From Taiwanofungus camphoratus (taxonomy: Eukaryota; Basidiomycota; Agaricomycetes; Polyporales; Taiwanofungaceae), in contig CP021227.1 of NCBI GenBank assembly GCA_003999685.1, positions 1,302,001 to 1,366,000 on the forward strand: a DNA stretch of 64,000 nt, given 5' to 3'. Made by a program: the position numbers and the translations under genes. Shown here piece after piece: positions 1-10,479 of the stretch (position 1 is its first letter; every line of letters starts with the position of its first letter). Under the pieces are notes generated by a model. It ran no database searches. It saw only the letters and a program-made list of their open reading frames with translations, and was not told where the DNA came from.

Positions 1-1221
1 CGGGCTGCTTCGTCTGCCAGAACTATGGACCCGTGAGAAACGGTGAAAGTTGTGTAAACAAGTGCTTGTAATACTCACAGCAGGCGCCTCAGCGACGACC
101 CTTTCCGTATCTTGAACGATAAGGCGGATCTGCGGACATGATTGCACAATCGGAAGGGAGACCGAGCCGACACCGCCTCCACAGTCCACGATGATGCTCC
201 CTTCTAGAAGACTAGACCACTTGAAACCTGATTGATACGTTAAATTCGAACAAAATCGACATTTGCAAAATCAATCACCGCGCAAGATGGCATCTGATGG
301 GGTCATGCTATTCATGCCATTCATGGCCATGCCGAAGCGCTTCAAGCGAGGACGATTTTCGGGTAAACTGAGCCAGTCATACATCTTGACGTTCCTGACG
401 CCCGGCCATGCCAGCGCAAATGGTGCATCGAAGGGCGAGAATGAGTTGGTGGTCGCAGGATCCTTCAAGATCTCGGGGATGCACATAGAATTGTGCATGC
501 TTTCATCCGTGCTGCGTCAAGCAAGGATGCGCTAGTCAGTAAAGAATGTTGGGTTAAACACAGTCGCCAATAGAGGGAACGTACAACAAGCCAACCAAGG
601 CCGCAACACCGTTGGAACCATCGTATTTCTCCTCAGGCCGGGCTTGGAGTTCTGCTAGAGATTTGCCGGTATCCATAGCAGTCGAAATGTAGTTGTTTGC
701 AAATACGTTAGGAGAGACTTCTTCATAGACATGGTGTGTTGCAAGTAGACGAAGCACTCGTCCTGTGTATATCAAGTGTGAGACAACGTCGACGAGTGGT
801 GATCACCTTACACACCTAGCTTGTAGTAGTTGACATTGTTGTAAGCACCGATTTCCGTGATATGTAGGGCCTTTTGCGGTCCCTTCCCTTTTTCTCGGAG
901 GATTTCTGTCACATGTGTCTCGACTGCAACTCGAAGAGAGGAGCACAATTGGTGCTAAGACCACAGAATGAATAGAGTGTTATTTCGCAAGCTGAAATCG
1001 CTCACCCCCGTGGCCATGTCCATTATGTAGCGCTCAGGGGTTCGAACGAGCGCGATCAGCTGCGAGGCAGCTGCAACAACCTTCAAGGATGGCTCAAGGA
1101 ACTCGACCCTGGCGGCAGACGCGGAATGCTCGGTGGTCTGCAAGGAATTCTGGAGTTCCTTCAACTGTGCCACCGACGTCGAGATAACAGACGACAGCGC
1201 CTCAATCTGCTTGATATCCAT
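1..1221 (-). CDS. O-methyltransferase (COMT-like, SAM-dependent), 3' part outside the window
   Basis: This is the N-terminal two thirds of a fungal O-methyltransferase, which transfers a methyl group from S-adenosylmethionine to a small hydroxylated metabolite; the substrate cannot be told. The start ATG is at 1219-1221 and is followed by a helical dimerisation segment containing AASQLIALVRTPERYIMDMA. Later exons hold the winged-helix part (RVLRLLATHHVYEEVSPNVF), the WPGVRNVKMYDWLSLPENR segment and the SAM-binding glycine motif VDCGGGVGSVSLP near 150-195. Introns are about 50 nt; one donor follows LRG near 285 and another follows AEAPA near 80. The catalytic His/Glu region lies beyond the left edge. 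Family assignment is firm. A role in secondary metabolism is inference, since no synthase gene is visible nearby. Confidence 0.85.
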
Positions 1222-2829
1222 TGCGAGTAAAAGACTCCGTTTGCTGGTTCAGAATGAGTACCAGCGACAATCTATTGCGATTGCTTATAAGTGATGAGAA
1301 GTCGGCGCTGTTAACGCGGGTCAATCTTGACAGAGGGTGGGTACGATTCAGGTGCAGAAGGGGAGCAAGACCTCCGTGAATGGGATGCCATTCTTAAATG
1401 CAGATAATGAGTACTTGTCATGAGAAGAAATCCGGTTATACCTCCAATATGCCTGCATCCTGCTGTTTCTCGAATTCTATTACCGTGGCACAGATCCACG
1501 CTTGTCACCGCCAAATCTTCCTGCGTGAACGCCATCGGACCTACCACTCCAATCAGCTCGGAGTAGCTAAATAGGCAAAACCCACGGTAACCCATGAGGA
1601 AATAGGGACTGTGGTAATGAAAGGAGAGTTCATCACTCATCTACCTTCTATGGCTGGGGCCCGGGTACCGGATAAACAAGAGTTCCGCGTCTGTGTGAGT
1701 TTACGCCTGTCCACACGAGTGCCCAAGAGAATATTGTATATGGAAAAGGCTACATCTAAACCGATGAAGCTCTGTGCACACACGGCCGTCGCAATACGAC
1801 TCTCAGGGAATTAGCTAGTGCATCCAGAACATCTGAATATCCTATAAACAACCAACAGATTTCTGGGTCGAAATTCAACAGCCACATCCTATTCGTCATG
1901 TTCAAGGCTACCCTGACAGTCGCGAATAGGAAGGTTGATACAGAGACTACTGTACTGATACGACCACGAACGAGAGAGAGACTAAGTCCCTTTTTATATA
2001 ACATAACGACTCTTATCAACAGACACACCGTCTCCAGTCATGTATCTACTATATCACTCTCACCACCGGACCCGATTTCGCCCACCAACCCCAAAACGCC
2101 ACTCTAAAGTAGTATAGATTAGTGGCGCATTCTAATGCCCATTATTTGTATATACCGCGTAACACCATGTCTCAGCACCAGTTTGATTGTGGCGGTATAT
2201 AAACGCTGATTTCATCACCATCATCATGTACTGATACGACCATAGGTTCGCTACATGTGACAGGCCGAACTCACATGGACCCTAGTTCGTGGTCCGTTGT
2301 GACATTGGACAGTCAGTTCAGTTCGCTGGGACATGAGGGTCAGCGCCGAAATGGGTATTAAGCGCCTGTTTTGGCCTTTGTGAGACTTTCCATAAGAATC
2401 AGCAGCTTTCCGCAGACCTACAGACGTCCGTAAACCCATGAGCCGAAATGCCGAGAGAGTTTCAGACATCGCTGATGGAGAAAGCCCCATTCTAAACGTC
2501 TGTCGCCAGGGAATCTAGCAAGGGGGTCTGATCCCCCTTCCTAGACTCAAACTGCTCGCTTACCTTCGGCTATCACCAAATGTCACGCTAGCAGCCCGAT
2601 TTTGCGCTAAGTAAATCTTTCCACGCCCCTTTTGTGACACGTGATGTACGTTTACAGGCGTTCTCAAGCGTTACGGGCTGGTGCGTTATGGACACGGCTT
2701 TGCTCGCACTAAATCACTTCAGCCTCCGCTCGGCAATACACGGACGTCCACAAGTCTGCGGAAAGTTGCAGACTCTTATGGAAAGTCATCCACTAATTCG
2801 AAGTTGTGTGACCATGACCAGGGGTACTA
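1222..2829. other. Non-coding region with degenerate repeat structure
   Basis: I see no convincing gene here. Open frames on both strands are short and lack recognisable domains. The stretch holds the promoter side of the methyltransferase, two direct 16-bp copies of TGTACTGATACGACCA near 1949 and 2226, and the 47-bp inverted repeat described separately. The sequence looks like decayed mobile DNA. Confidence 0.5.
2385..2786. repeat. Imperfect 47-bp inverted repeat pair around a ~308-bp spacer
   Basis: The arm at 2385-2431 (starting ACTTTCCATAAG) is matched in reverse by 2740-2786, with roughly 85% identity by eye. As a result both strands read a similar AADSYGKS/VADSYGKS peptide, which is a repeat effect and not coding evidence. 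No target duplication was found. It is probably an old, partly eroded MITE-like element that lies directly next to the younger TA-MITE. Confidence 0.6.
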
Positions 2830-3610
2830 CGGTCGCCGAGGAGAATCAGGTCATAAACTGAGATTCTCATCACAAGTTTCAAGGTTCCGACCTCTCGGCT
2901 ATTTTCTCGGATCTCATGCATTTCCTGTGCTATTTTTGGTACCTGTGCCTCCTGTGCCATCGGCACACAGCGGCCTTTCTGGCCGCTCATCGTCCACACC
3001 GTCGCGCTCATTGTCTTATCCATTGAGCTCAACACATAGGAAGGTGATGTCTATGTATGTAGCAACTACTATGTAACACTATTGATTTAATTCATCTTCA
3101 GTCATTAATACTATCATCTCCCCTGATGATGAGTTGAGTGAGCATGTCACTGGAATACTTGTGCTCATCATAGACGTTGGGGAGCACACTGGCGCCATCG
3201 CCGAGAACAGTGAGCAGGCAGGGTCTAGAGCTGTCTTATGTAAATAATAAATGCCCGAGATCCGGAGTCTAATTTGGGTGGTATGTTACCCGAATGTGAC
3301 TCCATCACACGGCAACCCCCGCACTCTGGCAGGCTGCACCCCATGAGCGCATAACACTGAAGGCCCACTTCTTACACCTTCTTACACCTCTCAGAGATTT
3401 TAAGATAGATATTTAAGTCAGTTTACAATGGAACTTTACGCTCAGAAGATCCTGGAGCCTAAGTGAGCAAGGTGGGCCACCTGAGAAGTTAGTGACACCG
3501 GGATTAGCGCGGAAATTGGTGTTAGCGGCCCCTAGCTGAGGTTCTGGGTTTTCACGCGTTGATTTTGAGACGAGAATCTCAGTTTATGACCTGATTCTCC
3601 TCGGCGACCG
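2830..3610. mobile_element. MITE with 39-bp perfect TIRs and TA target duplication (Tc1/mariner-like)
   Basis: The ends 2830-2868 and 3572-3610 are perfect inverted repeats of 39 bp that begin CGGTCGCCGAGGAGAATC. A TA dinucleotide lies directly outside each end (2828-2829 and 3611-3612), as expected for Tc1/mariner-type insertion. The 781-bp element has no transposase frame, so it is non-autonomous. Perfect TIRs suggest fairly recent mobility. The superfamily call rests only on the TA duplication and could be wrong. Confidence 0.75.
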
Positions 3611-3842
3611 TAAGGGGCGAAATGAGTTCAGTTCGGAGGCCTTGTGACTGAACCTACGGTTGTAGCAGTACAGTACTCGCTTGCTCTGATGTGCACATCG
3701 TGTCTCATAAACGTAGAGGCGGACACGTTGGGAACCATGTCAATAGCGTGGAAAACACCTACAGAACGGCCTTGGCAATCCGTTCCCAAATAGCAACTGG
3801 ATTGTTGACACTGTGAAAACATCCATCAGCACATTCCCACAG

Positions 3843-6800
3843 CTAACGCACGGGATGAAACTGGGGCCTTCTTAAGATCATGGAATGACCCCTGCACTGG
3901 AACCAAAGTCCAAGGCAACGCAAATGCTGTTACTTACGTTTCCATCGTTAATGGGAAGTTCACATCGGCTGGATGGTCTTGCCACTCTGTTACAACAGAT
4001 AATGTCAGTGTAATGCATGAAACACGGAGCGGGAGGACGGCTGCAAAGGAAATCAGTCTACCTTCCGGCTCCCAAGGATCATCAATACCGAATCCAAGCC
4101 TCCATGTGAGACCTTGAATACTATTTGATTTACTGCTCGAAATACCAGGAGAAAAGTCAGGTAGAGATAAGAGTTCAGAAGCACACGCACAAGTCAGGGG
4201 GGGCAAGCGAGTGATTCTTGAGGTGCGTTGTCTGGATGATTGAAAGTAAGAGATCTACACCATTATCGATGCACTGCAAAGTAATCAGACCTTGATCTCG
4301 GTGTCGATCTCAGGGAATCGGAGTGATTGACCGCCGACAACGCCACAATACTGCTGCAGCACACCAGCCTTACCACCAACGACCACAGTCTTGGAGCCTT
4401 CTAGCTTTGCCATGGTGATCTGAAAGCCATCATCGTGCGTGAACAGTAACTCCCTGATAGGGAAATGATCACTCACGCTAAAGAGTGAGCATGAACTCGC
4501 GCATCTGAGTTCCTCATCGGACAACGAAGAGTGTTTCAAATGGCATCGCAAACATGAGTGACATTCACTTTCAGGAGGACTCGCTCAACTAACCTGCCAT
4601 TGCTGACGATAGCGACTTTCTTGGGGTCGAACAGTGCCTCAGCAGGTGGGTCCATTTCGAAAGGCTGGCACTCGTCACCGAGTCTGATTACATCCCCCAA
4701 CTCGCGATCAGAAAATGATTCCGTCGTAACTCCAAAAAATGGATGAACAAACCTCTGGCTGAACGCGTCGTCCCTCCCATTGACGACTTTCTCGACAGGA
4801 GACTGCAGCCAATCTAAGGAGGCCGGGAATGGCGTATTGTTAGCAAACTCCCAGCTAAGTGGGTTGTACAGGAGTTGGTTCTCTGGGTCGGAGCCCTTTA
4901 CTATCTCTCTAACTATCAGCTGAGCGAGTGCGCCACCGCGCGTTTGGGTTTGCAGTCCCGCCTGGGGTATGGTGGTTGGCTTAGGTCCTGCGATCTGTGA
5001 TGCTTCCCATAAGCTCGGCTTCGCAGATCAGGGCCTGTGAATCTACTCACGATACGATGCAACCACTATTCAAAGAGCTCTTTAAGGGGTTTCTCACGCA
5101 AGGAAGGACATGAGAGCTTACATGCGCAATGCAGATGTAACCTCAAGAACAGACGGCATAAGCATCAGGAATGCGTTTGTGTCATGAGCTTACCTCCACC
5201 ATTGTTTGTCTGCAAAAGATAAGAATGAGACTTTATGATGTGCCTTTGTGGTGAATCGCAGAAGACTGAACCTTACCACATCAACAATCAACCGCGTCGC
5301 CCCCTTGTTCTTCAGATTCTGCAGGCCAGTCAATAGGCTCTCCTGCATGTCGTCAAACGATCCCGCCGCAAAGCTGCCAAGCGCCAGGACGCCAGTCTCT
5401 GTATCGTTCAACATGTGGAACTCAATGACTCCGGAACTCCCATTCAGTGGGGACAGAGGAGTTAGGCCGGGCGGTAAGGCTACATTCTGTTGTGATGTGG
5501 CGTCAAGCAGAGCATTGATCAAGTGCTTGCGTCTTGACTTGGGGTTGATCAGGGGCTGCTGCTTGCGACCACCGCCAAGAAGCGCCAACCGGTCATCCTC
5601 CTGAGCAGAACGTGCATATAGGTCAATGCCATTGGTGTTATCTGTGGCGACACAGTTATTCGTTCGGAAAGACGCTGAATTGTTCCAAGCGATGGAACTG
5701 GTACCAATTCTTGAACGGTATGGGAGCTAGGAAATCCTTGGGCATAAGAATAAATCACATAGAATACATGGTAGCTTTCACCGTGAAAGTCTCGTTCTTG
5801 TTGCTGTCTGTGTGTTGAACAGTAAGCGTAACTTTGTCTGCCAGGGGCAAAGACATTTGCGCAAAATTTCCCATAAGGTAGGCCCATTCTGTCTGTGCAC
5901 GATTGAAGCTCGAAAAGAACCTGCAAGAGACTACGTAGGACTCGGAGAGCATTCTCTCTTTATAAGCGCAGACTCACGAATTCTGACGTGTCCCAAATCC
6001 CTGATAGCCACCTGTGACGAGAGCATTCTTATTCACGGCAACAAATGGGTCGAGACCATTAATGAGCAGCACTTTAACTCCAGATAACTGCAATGCGTGT
6101 TTTGAGTTCCAAGTCTTCTAACTCGGTCAAAAAGTTACCAAGCTGAGCTGTCCCTTCAATCTGTCCGGCAATGCAGTCTGCCAAAATTCAATATCATCAC
6201 CAAACTCAGCGGATGCCACTTTGAAAGCTTCCGGAGCAATGTGTACGCTCTGAATCCCGCTAGAATCTGTCAACAGAACCAGTGGGATTGGTAGGAATGT
6301 CATATATAGAGCTAAAGACGACGTCAGAGAACGTGTACATCTAGTCACAGAATGATATGTCGTATCTCTTACAATCATAACACAGATTGATATAGATGCA
6401 GTGACCGTCGTTGAGCCTCTTCAGAGTCTGTGATAGATCGACGTGAAGGTCGAAATCTGACGCGTACTCCTGGACACTGATACGCGCAAGGTCTCCCTGA
6501 ACATCCTCGTGCACGTCAAGGGAGAAAGGAGGAGGTGCCAAACGCTGGTAGTTCACAGAAGTATGAAATGCCAATGTCTTATTCACAACTTCGATGATCT
6601 GCTTGACGAAAGCGTTTTTGTGCAATGTTCCTCCTCTCGATTGGATTGTAACGTACGTTGGCTTTGATTTCGGGTTCCACTGGGAAGGATTCGAAACAGG
6701 CTCTGACAGCCTCAGGTGATACCCAGACTTGACCCGCAATGGCAGCACAAGGATCAGCCTGAGCAGACTTTGCAACTCCCGATTGACCAGCTGATCCGAA

Positions 6801-6878
6801 GTCCACAAGGCTTCCAACGACGGTTCCAGCGACAGTTCCAACGAAGAAACAGCCTACCAGCACTGTAGTGACCCTCAT
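3843..6878 (-). CDS. Secreted peptidase S41 family protein (tail-specific protease/IRBP fold)
   Basis: This is a multi-exon gene whose start at 6878 encodes a hydrophobic signal sequence (MRVTTVLVGCFFVGTVAGTV), so the product is probably secreted. The next segment (DPCAAIAGQVWVSPEAVRAC) is typical of fungal S41 proteins. The S41 core is visible as TRLIVDV followed across an intron by an NNGG-type motif near 5180-5290. Then come VAIVSNGR and, across introns, CSLFS-ITMAKLEG, which holds the expected nucleophile serine, near 4400-4640. The C-terminal part contains EWQDHPADVNFPLTMET. Exons are joined by about ten short introns. The 3' end is uncertain: an intron with donor GTAAGT near 3937 and a stop at 3843 is the simplest model. 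The substrate is unknown. Confidence 0.8.
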
Positions 6879-7202
6879 GCGCGAGTATCAGAGGTTTTGA
6901 GAGTGCATCGTATGCTGGCGCAGCGCACTTTGCCTTCTTATCTTATCTTATCTAATGGATTCGTATCTTATCCTTAGTCTGTTGCAATTGTCCGGCTTCG
7001 AGACATGTAAGTATGCATTCCAGTCATTGATTCAGTGTCGTACTATCAAGATAGCCAACTTTTTGCTTTTGACAAGTATTACGGGAGCCTATGCTACTTG
7101 TGGACCTCTCCTGTGTGCCTCTCATCGTTGCCATCGGGACTAATCGGCCGGAATCTCCCTCCTGATCTTCCCTACGGTGCTAATGGCTGGCACCGGAAGC
7201 AC
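6879..7202. other. Intergenic: S41 promoter side and left edge of the accessory island
   Basis: This is the 5' flank of the S41 gene. It contains TATCTTATCTTATC-type short direct repeats near 6940-6975. I see no gene in it. The dispersed 0.72-kb repeat starts at 7203. Confidence 0.5.
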
Positions 7203-7923
7203 ACGGGAGACGGCACACCATATCTCACCTTGAAATATGCTTGGCAAATACCATTGACCAATGCTGAGAGCTTTATTCACGCGGCATATGGTTCTGCAAA
7301 CTCTAGATATGTAGATGAATATTCACGAGTCATAAATTCTAGGGCGCAATTTATAAATTCTTATTGTTCTAATATATAGCATTTGCCGGTTCAAATATGT
7401 GAACACCTGATAGCGTTACGCATATGGTAAATGTGGTGTTCAATATGGCATCGACCCATATGTTCTCCCAATTTTATAAATATGCGAGCTTGGATTATTC
7501 TGAATTTGTCCACTCACTGATGTTAGGATATGCTACAACTAAATACATAAAGAGATATTATAAATGTGGATTTACATATGTCAGGGTGTGATAGTGATTG
7601 GCACATGCAGAATATGTAGACACCACAAATTGAGCAGTCCACTGAGCGGTCCACTGAGTGGTCCGCTGAGGTTAACTTAAGAGGCCAAACCATGTTTCGC
7701 AAACGCACCAGATGGCTCTAAGTACAGTGAATTTTGTTCGCACGTCTAAGGCCATCGTTCTACAGACCGGGAACTGGTTTTGCTGTAGTAGAGTGATCTT
7801 ACCATGCAGCACTAGCCAGACAGAATCTACCAGGGGCACAAGCTCAAGCTCAAGCTCAAGTCTTGAAGCACAATCAACACAGACAGAGATACATTTGCAG
7901 GTATAAATGTAAAAAAGGATACA
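7203..7923 (+). repeat. Dispersed 0.72-kb repeat, copy A (inverted relative to copy B)
   Basis: This copy runs from ACGGGAGACGGCACACC to GGATACA and matches 39471-40200 in reverse complement, with only scattered substitutions and a few small indels. It includes a run of AGCTCA repeats near 7840-7860. Open frames inside (for example the LELELEL frame on the minus strand) follow from repeat composition. No transposase, no clear terminal inverted repeat and no safe target duplication was seen, so the class is unknown. Confidence 0.85.
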
Positions 7924-8135
7924 CAAAATGTGGGACTGGCAATGATCCTCACGAGCCTGAGGATTTTAGATGACGAGGGGAATTTATAACGTCTGAACAT
8001 GCTATTGTCAACTACAGTAATCATCATATATGCTCCTATCTAACGTGGCCGGACAAAATCGATATCCATTGCTGTGTAAATGCACATTCAGTGAGACAAA
8101 CAACCTCAGCTAGATAATGTGAAGCGCACCGCTGC

Positions 8136-8754
8136 TCATGTACTACCCTTCTTACGAGTGTTAACTTGATGCACTTTATTTTTCAGAAATATTTTCAGAA
8201 AATCTTTGATGGGCCAGTGATTTGAGTAACGCTTAAGCTGAGGAAAGGCTTCTTCAACCTGCAAACGATTGAGTATTTCGCATAAGTAAAGAGTATGTTG
8301 CAACAAACCTCTCGATAAACGAGCTTAAGCTTATCGTTGTCTTGTTTTGTCAATGAATCACCTAGCACCAGATGCTTAGTGGCGGATTCATGAACTGCGT
8401 TCTACTGAACCGTCAGAGTATAAGATATTCATTAAAATGAGACCTTACCTGTACATCTGTATACCGCTTTTCATCCCACTGAAGCGTGTCTCGAAGATTG
8501 TATCCATCCCATGAAAGTCGTGTAACCTCTCCACTTGGCTTGGGTACTAGCCCAGTCATCGCCAATGTCACTGCAACATCTTCAAGATTGGTTCCAGGTA
8601 TGTTGATAATGGGTGGTAGAGCGACCTCAGGAGGAAACTTCTTCCTCATTGTCAAGGACGGATGAACCAGCAGACGTTTGGGACTGAAATGGGCACGGAA
8701 AGACAGGGGAGAGAAGTACCATTGTATCTGGTGTCCTTCAGAGCGACGAGGCAT
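8136..8754 (-). CDS. Agaricomycete conserved protein of unknown function (three exons or more)
   Basis: I do not recognise a named domain. The spliced product contains HPSLTMRKKFPPEVALPP, then NIPGTNLEDVAVTLAMTGLV and TRLSWDGYNLRDTLQWDEKR. After introns near 8390-8440 and 8265-8310 it ends FPQLKRYSNHWPIKDFLKI...KNKVHQVN...RKKGST. The tail resembles C-terminal segments I recall from families expanded in mushroom genomes (family knowledge, not checked). The start is uncertain: ATG at 8754 works with an intron removing about 8675-8710, but an exon further upstream is possible. The gene is divergent to the SAP-like gene at 9018, separated by 263 bp, so the two may share a promoter. Confidence 0.6.
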
Positions 8755-9017
8755 TGTTGAGTAAACTGCCCGGGGTGAGTAAATGTAAATGAACTAAATA
8801 CAATAGACAGACAATAAACAGACAATAAGTTGCTTGTCATGTCACCATTATTGATCTGCTCACCTGGATACCGCCAATTGTTTCTGCACAGCAGTAACTA
8901 GAACAATTGAAAGCGTCAACTATGCAAACCCACTCTAACAACAACTAGCGACAACACCTTCCTTGATAAATATAGTGTCATCCATGTCTGTAAAGTACCA
9001 TAGAGGTCCTATTTACA
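8755..9017. promoter_or_regulatory. Shared divergent intergenic region
   Basis: These 263 bp lie between the starts of two divergent genes. No clear TATA element was identified. Part of it may be a 5' exon of the minus-strand gene, because the minus-strand frame reading VQKQLAV near 8880 is open and bordered by GTGAGC. Confidence 0.35.
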
Positions 9018-9605
9018 ATGCAAGACACACTCTCTGACGCAGAACGCAAACTAAATGCACGACACATTAGGAAAACCTCCTTTAACAGGTTCAGTACTGA
9101 TGTCCTACGACAATTATACTTGAAATATCACCTGCAAGTAAGGGTGAGCGGGAAAAGGGGTACAAGCATTAAAACTGATTATATCCAGGCGCTGCATAAC
9201 TATGTGAGTAGTAATAGCCCATCCAGTGTACTTGTGTTCACAACACTTTAGAGGGCAGCTACAAAGCAACCCAGTTGCCCATCACCAATGACATCGTATT
9301 CATTAGCTCTCCCTGAACAACGTCCAATGGACGCACCTGAAATACAGATGGCAGAGGGGCAAGGGGTGAAGGAATCTAGTCAGCAATCCCCTTCTGAACA
9401 TGGTATATATGAAGAACACACCGACACAGCGGTACAAAAGAGAAAAGCCGATAATGATTTGAATAAAGGGGCGACAAAGAAGGGGCGGTATGATACTGAT
9501 CCAATGGGATCACCACCTGTAGATACTGGGAGGTCACCCAATAGGTATAAACGATCAGCGGAAGGTGGTTTGGAAGAAATGGAAACACCTACCAAACGTA
9601 CCTGC
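9018..9605 (+). CDS. Small SAP-like domain protein, C-terminus cut by an LTR retrotransposon
   Basis: Exon 1 (9018 to about 9204) encodes FNRFSTDVLRQLYLKY followed by KTDYIQALHNY. This matches the helix-turn-helix spacing of SAP modules, which bind DNA or RNA. A 48-nt intron (GTGAGT to TTTAG) leads into exon 2, which encodes a low-complexity basic and acidic tail (QKRKADNDLNKGATKKGRYD, RYKRSAEGGLEEMETPTKRT) with nuclear-localisation character. The first three bases of the gypsy LTR (TGA at 9606) now serve as the stop. Beyond the element, the same frame would have stayed open for about 30 more codons. The SAP call is based on pattern only. Confidence 0.6.
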
Positions 9606-10159
9606 TGATACAATTTCTTTTATTGCATATCTTATCGGTCGGACCTCGGATCGGTCCTGTGACCTTTCGCTTCTAGGACGGGCCTCGGGTAGGCCCAGCT
9701 TCTTCGTGCAGCATCTTGACTCATCGCTGCTTACGGTACGGGCCCCGGACAGGCCCCGGTTACTCATGGACACTGACTCATATCGGGCCCCGCTTACACA
9801 TTCCGTCTTACGCTTACTGATTGCTAATACGGCCCAATGACTCATATCGCCTTACTTACACTTACTCATGCTGATTCTTAGACCATGTGCCATGGTCCGT
9901 GCGCAGAGTAGAATATGTATATAAGACCCTGTACTTTGTAGGTCAGACCTTAAGTTCGATCTGGTTACCAAGTAGCTAGTTACCACTAGTAATCTTATAC
10001 TCGTATCTTGCGACCTCTCGCTTCGTACCTGAGTACTCGCTCGACTCCATCGACTTCGCCCAGGAGGACATACGCAGTGTCCATAAAGCCTCGCTACTAT
10101 CTCTCGTAGTCAGGTCCTCACGTTCGAGGCTTTCCAGTCGTTGATACCAGCTTGTATCA
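9606..10159 (+). repeat. 5' LTR of the Ty3/gypsy element
   Basis: 554 bp, TG...CA ends, same length as the 3' LTR. It contains a likely promoter stretch (GTATATAAGACCC near 9916). About 17 differences from the 3' LTR were counted by eye, all transitions. Confidence 0.93.
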
Positions 10160-10479
10160 AAAGATCGAACTTACGCTAAGTCGCCCCTAGTCTTACCTAG
10201 TAGGGCTAACCGTTAGACGCCACGTCTACCATTGAAACAGTCGACCCCACCGTTTGGGGATTGCCGACACAAGTAAACAATGCGCCGCTTCTGTACGATC
10301 GTCTTCGTTGGACTTTCGTTGACCAGAACCTCGATCCGATCTACCCGAACTCCCCACTTGCGTGGGCAGGGACAATTTCGGCTTGACGAGCACAGGAGAA
10401 ATTAGCCTCCTATTTCAGACATAACCCGCCACCAGACGGAAAAGACCCAGCTGGTTTCTTTCCCACGTCGATACCTTCG

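Noticed and set aside
1949-2243. Two direct copies of a 16-bp word, possible small LTR pair
   Set aside because: Similarity stops after the word. No element structure or target duplication was found.
2251-3076. Frames on opposite strands both reading a DSYGKS peptide
   Set aside because: They arise from an imperfect inverted repeat and are not independent coding evidence.
7672-7926. Minus-strand frame with LELELELVPLVDS, repeated at 39414-39722
   Set aside because: It is carried by the dispersed repeat and its AGCTCA run. There are no domains, and the ends of the frame fall outside the repeat unit.
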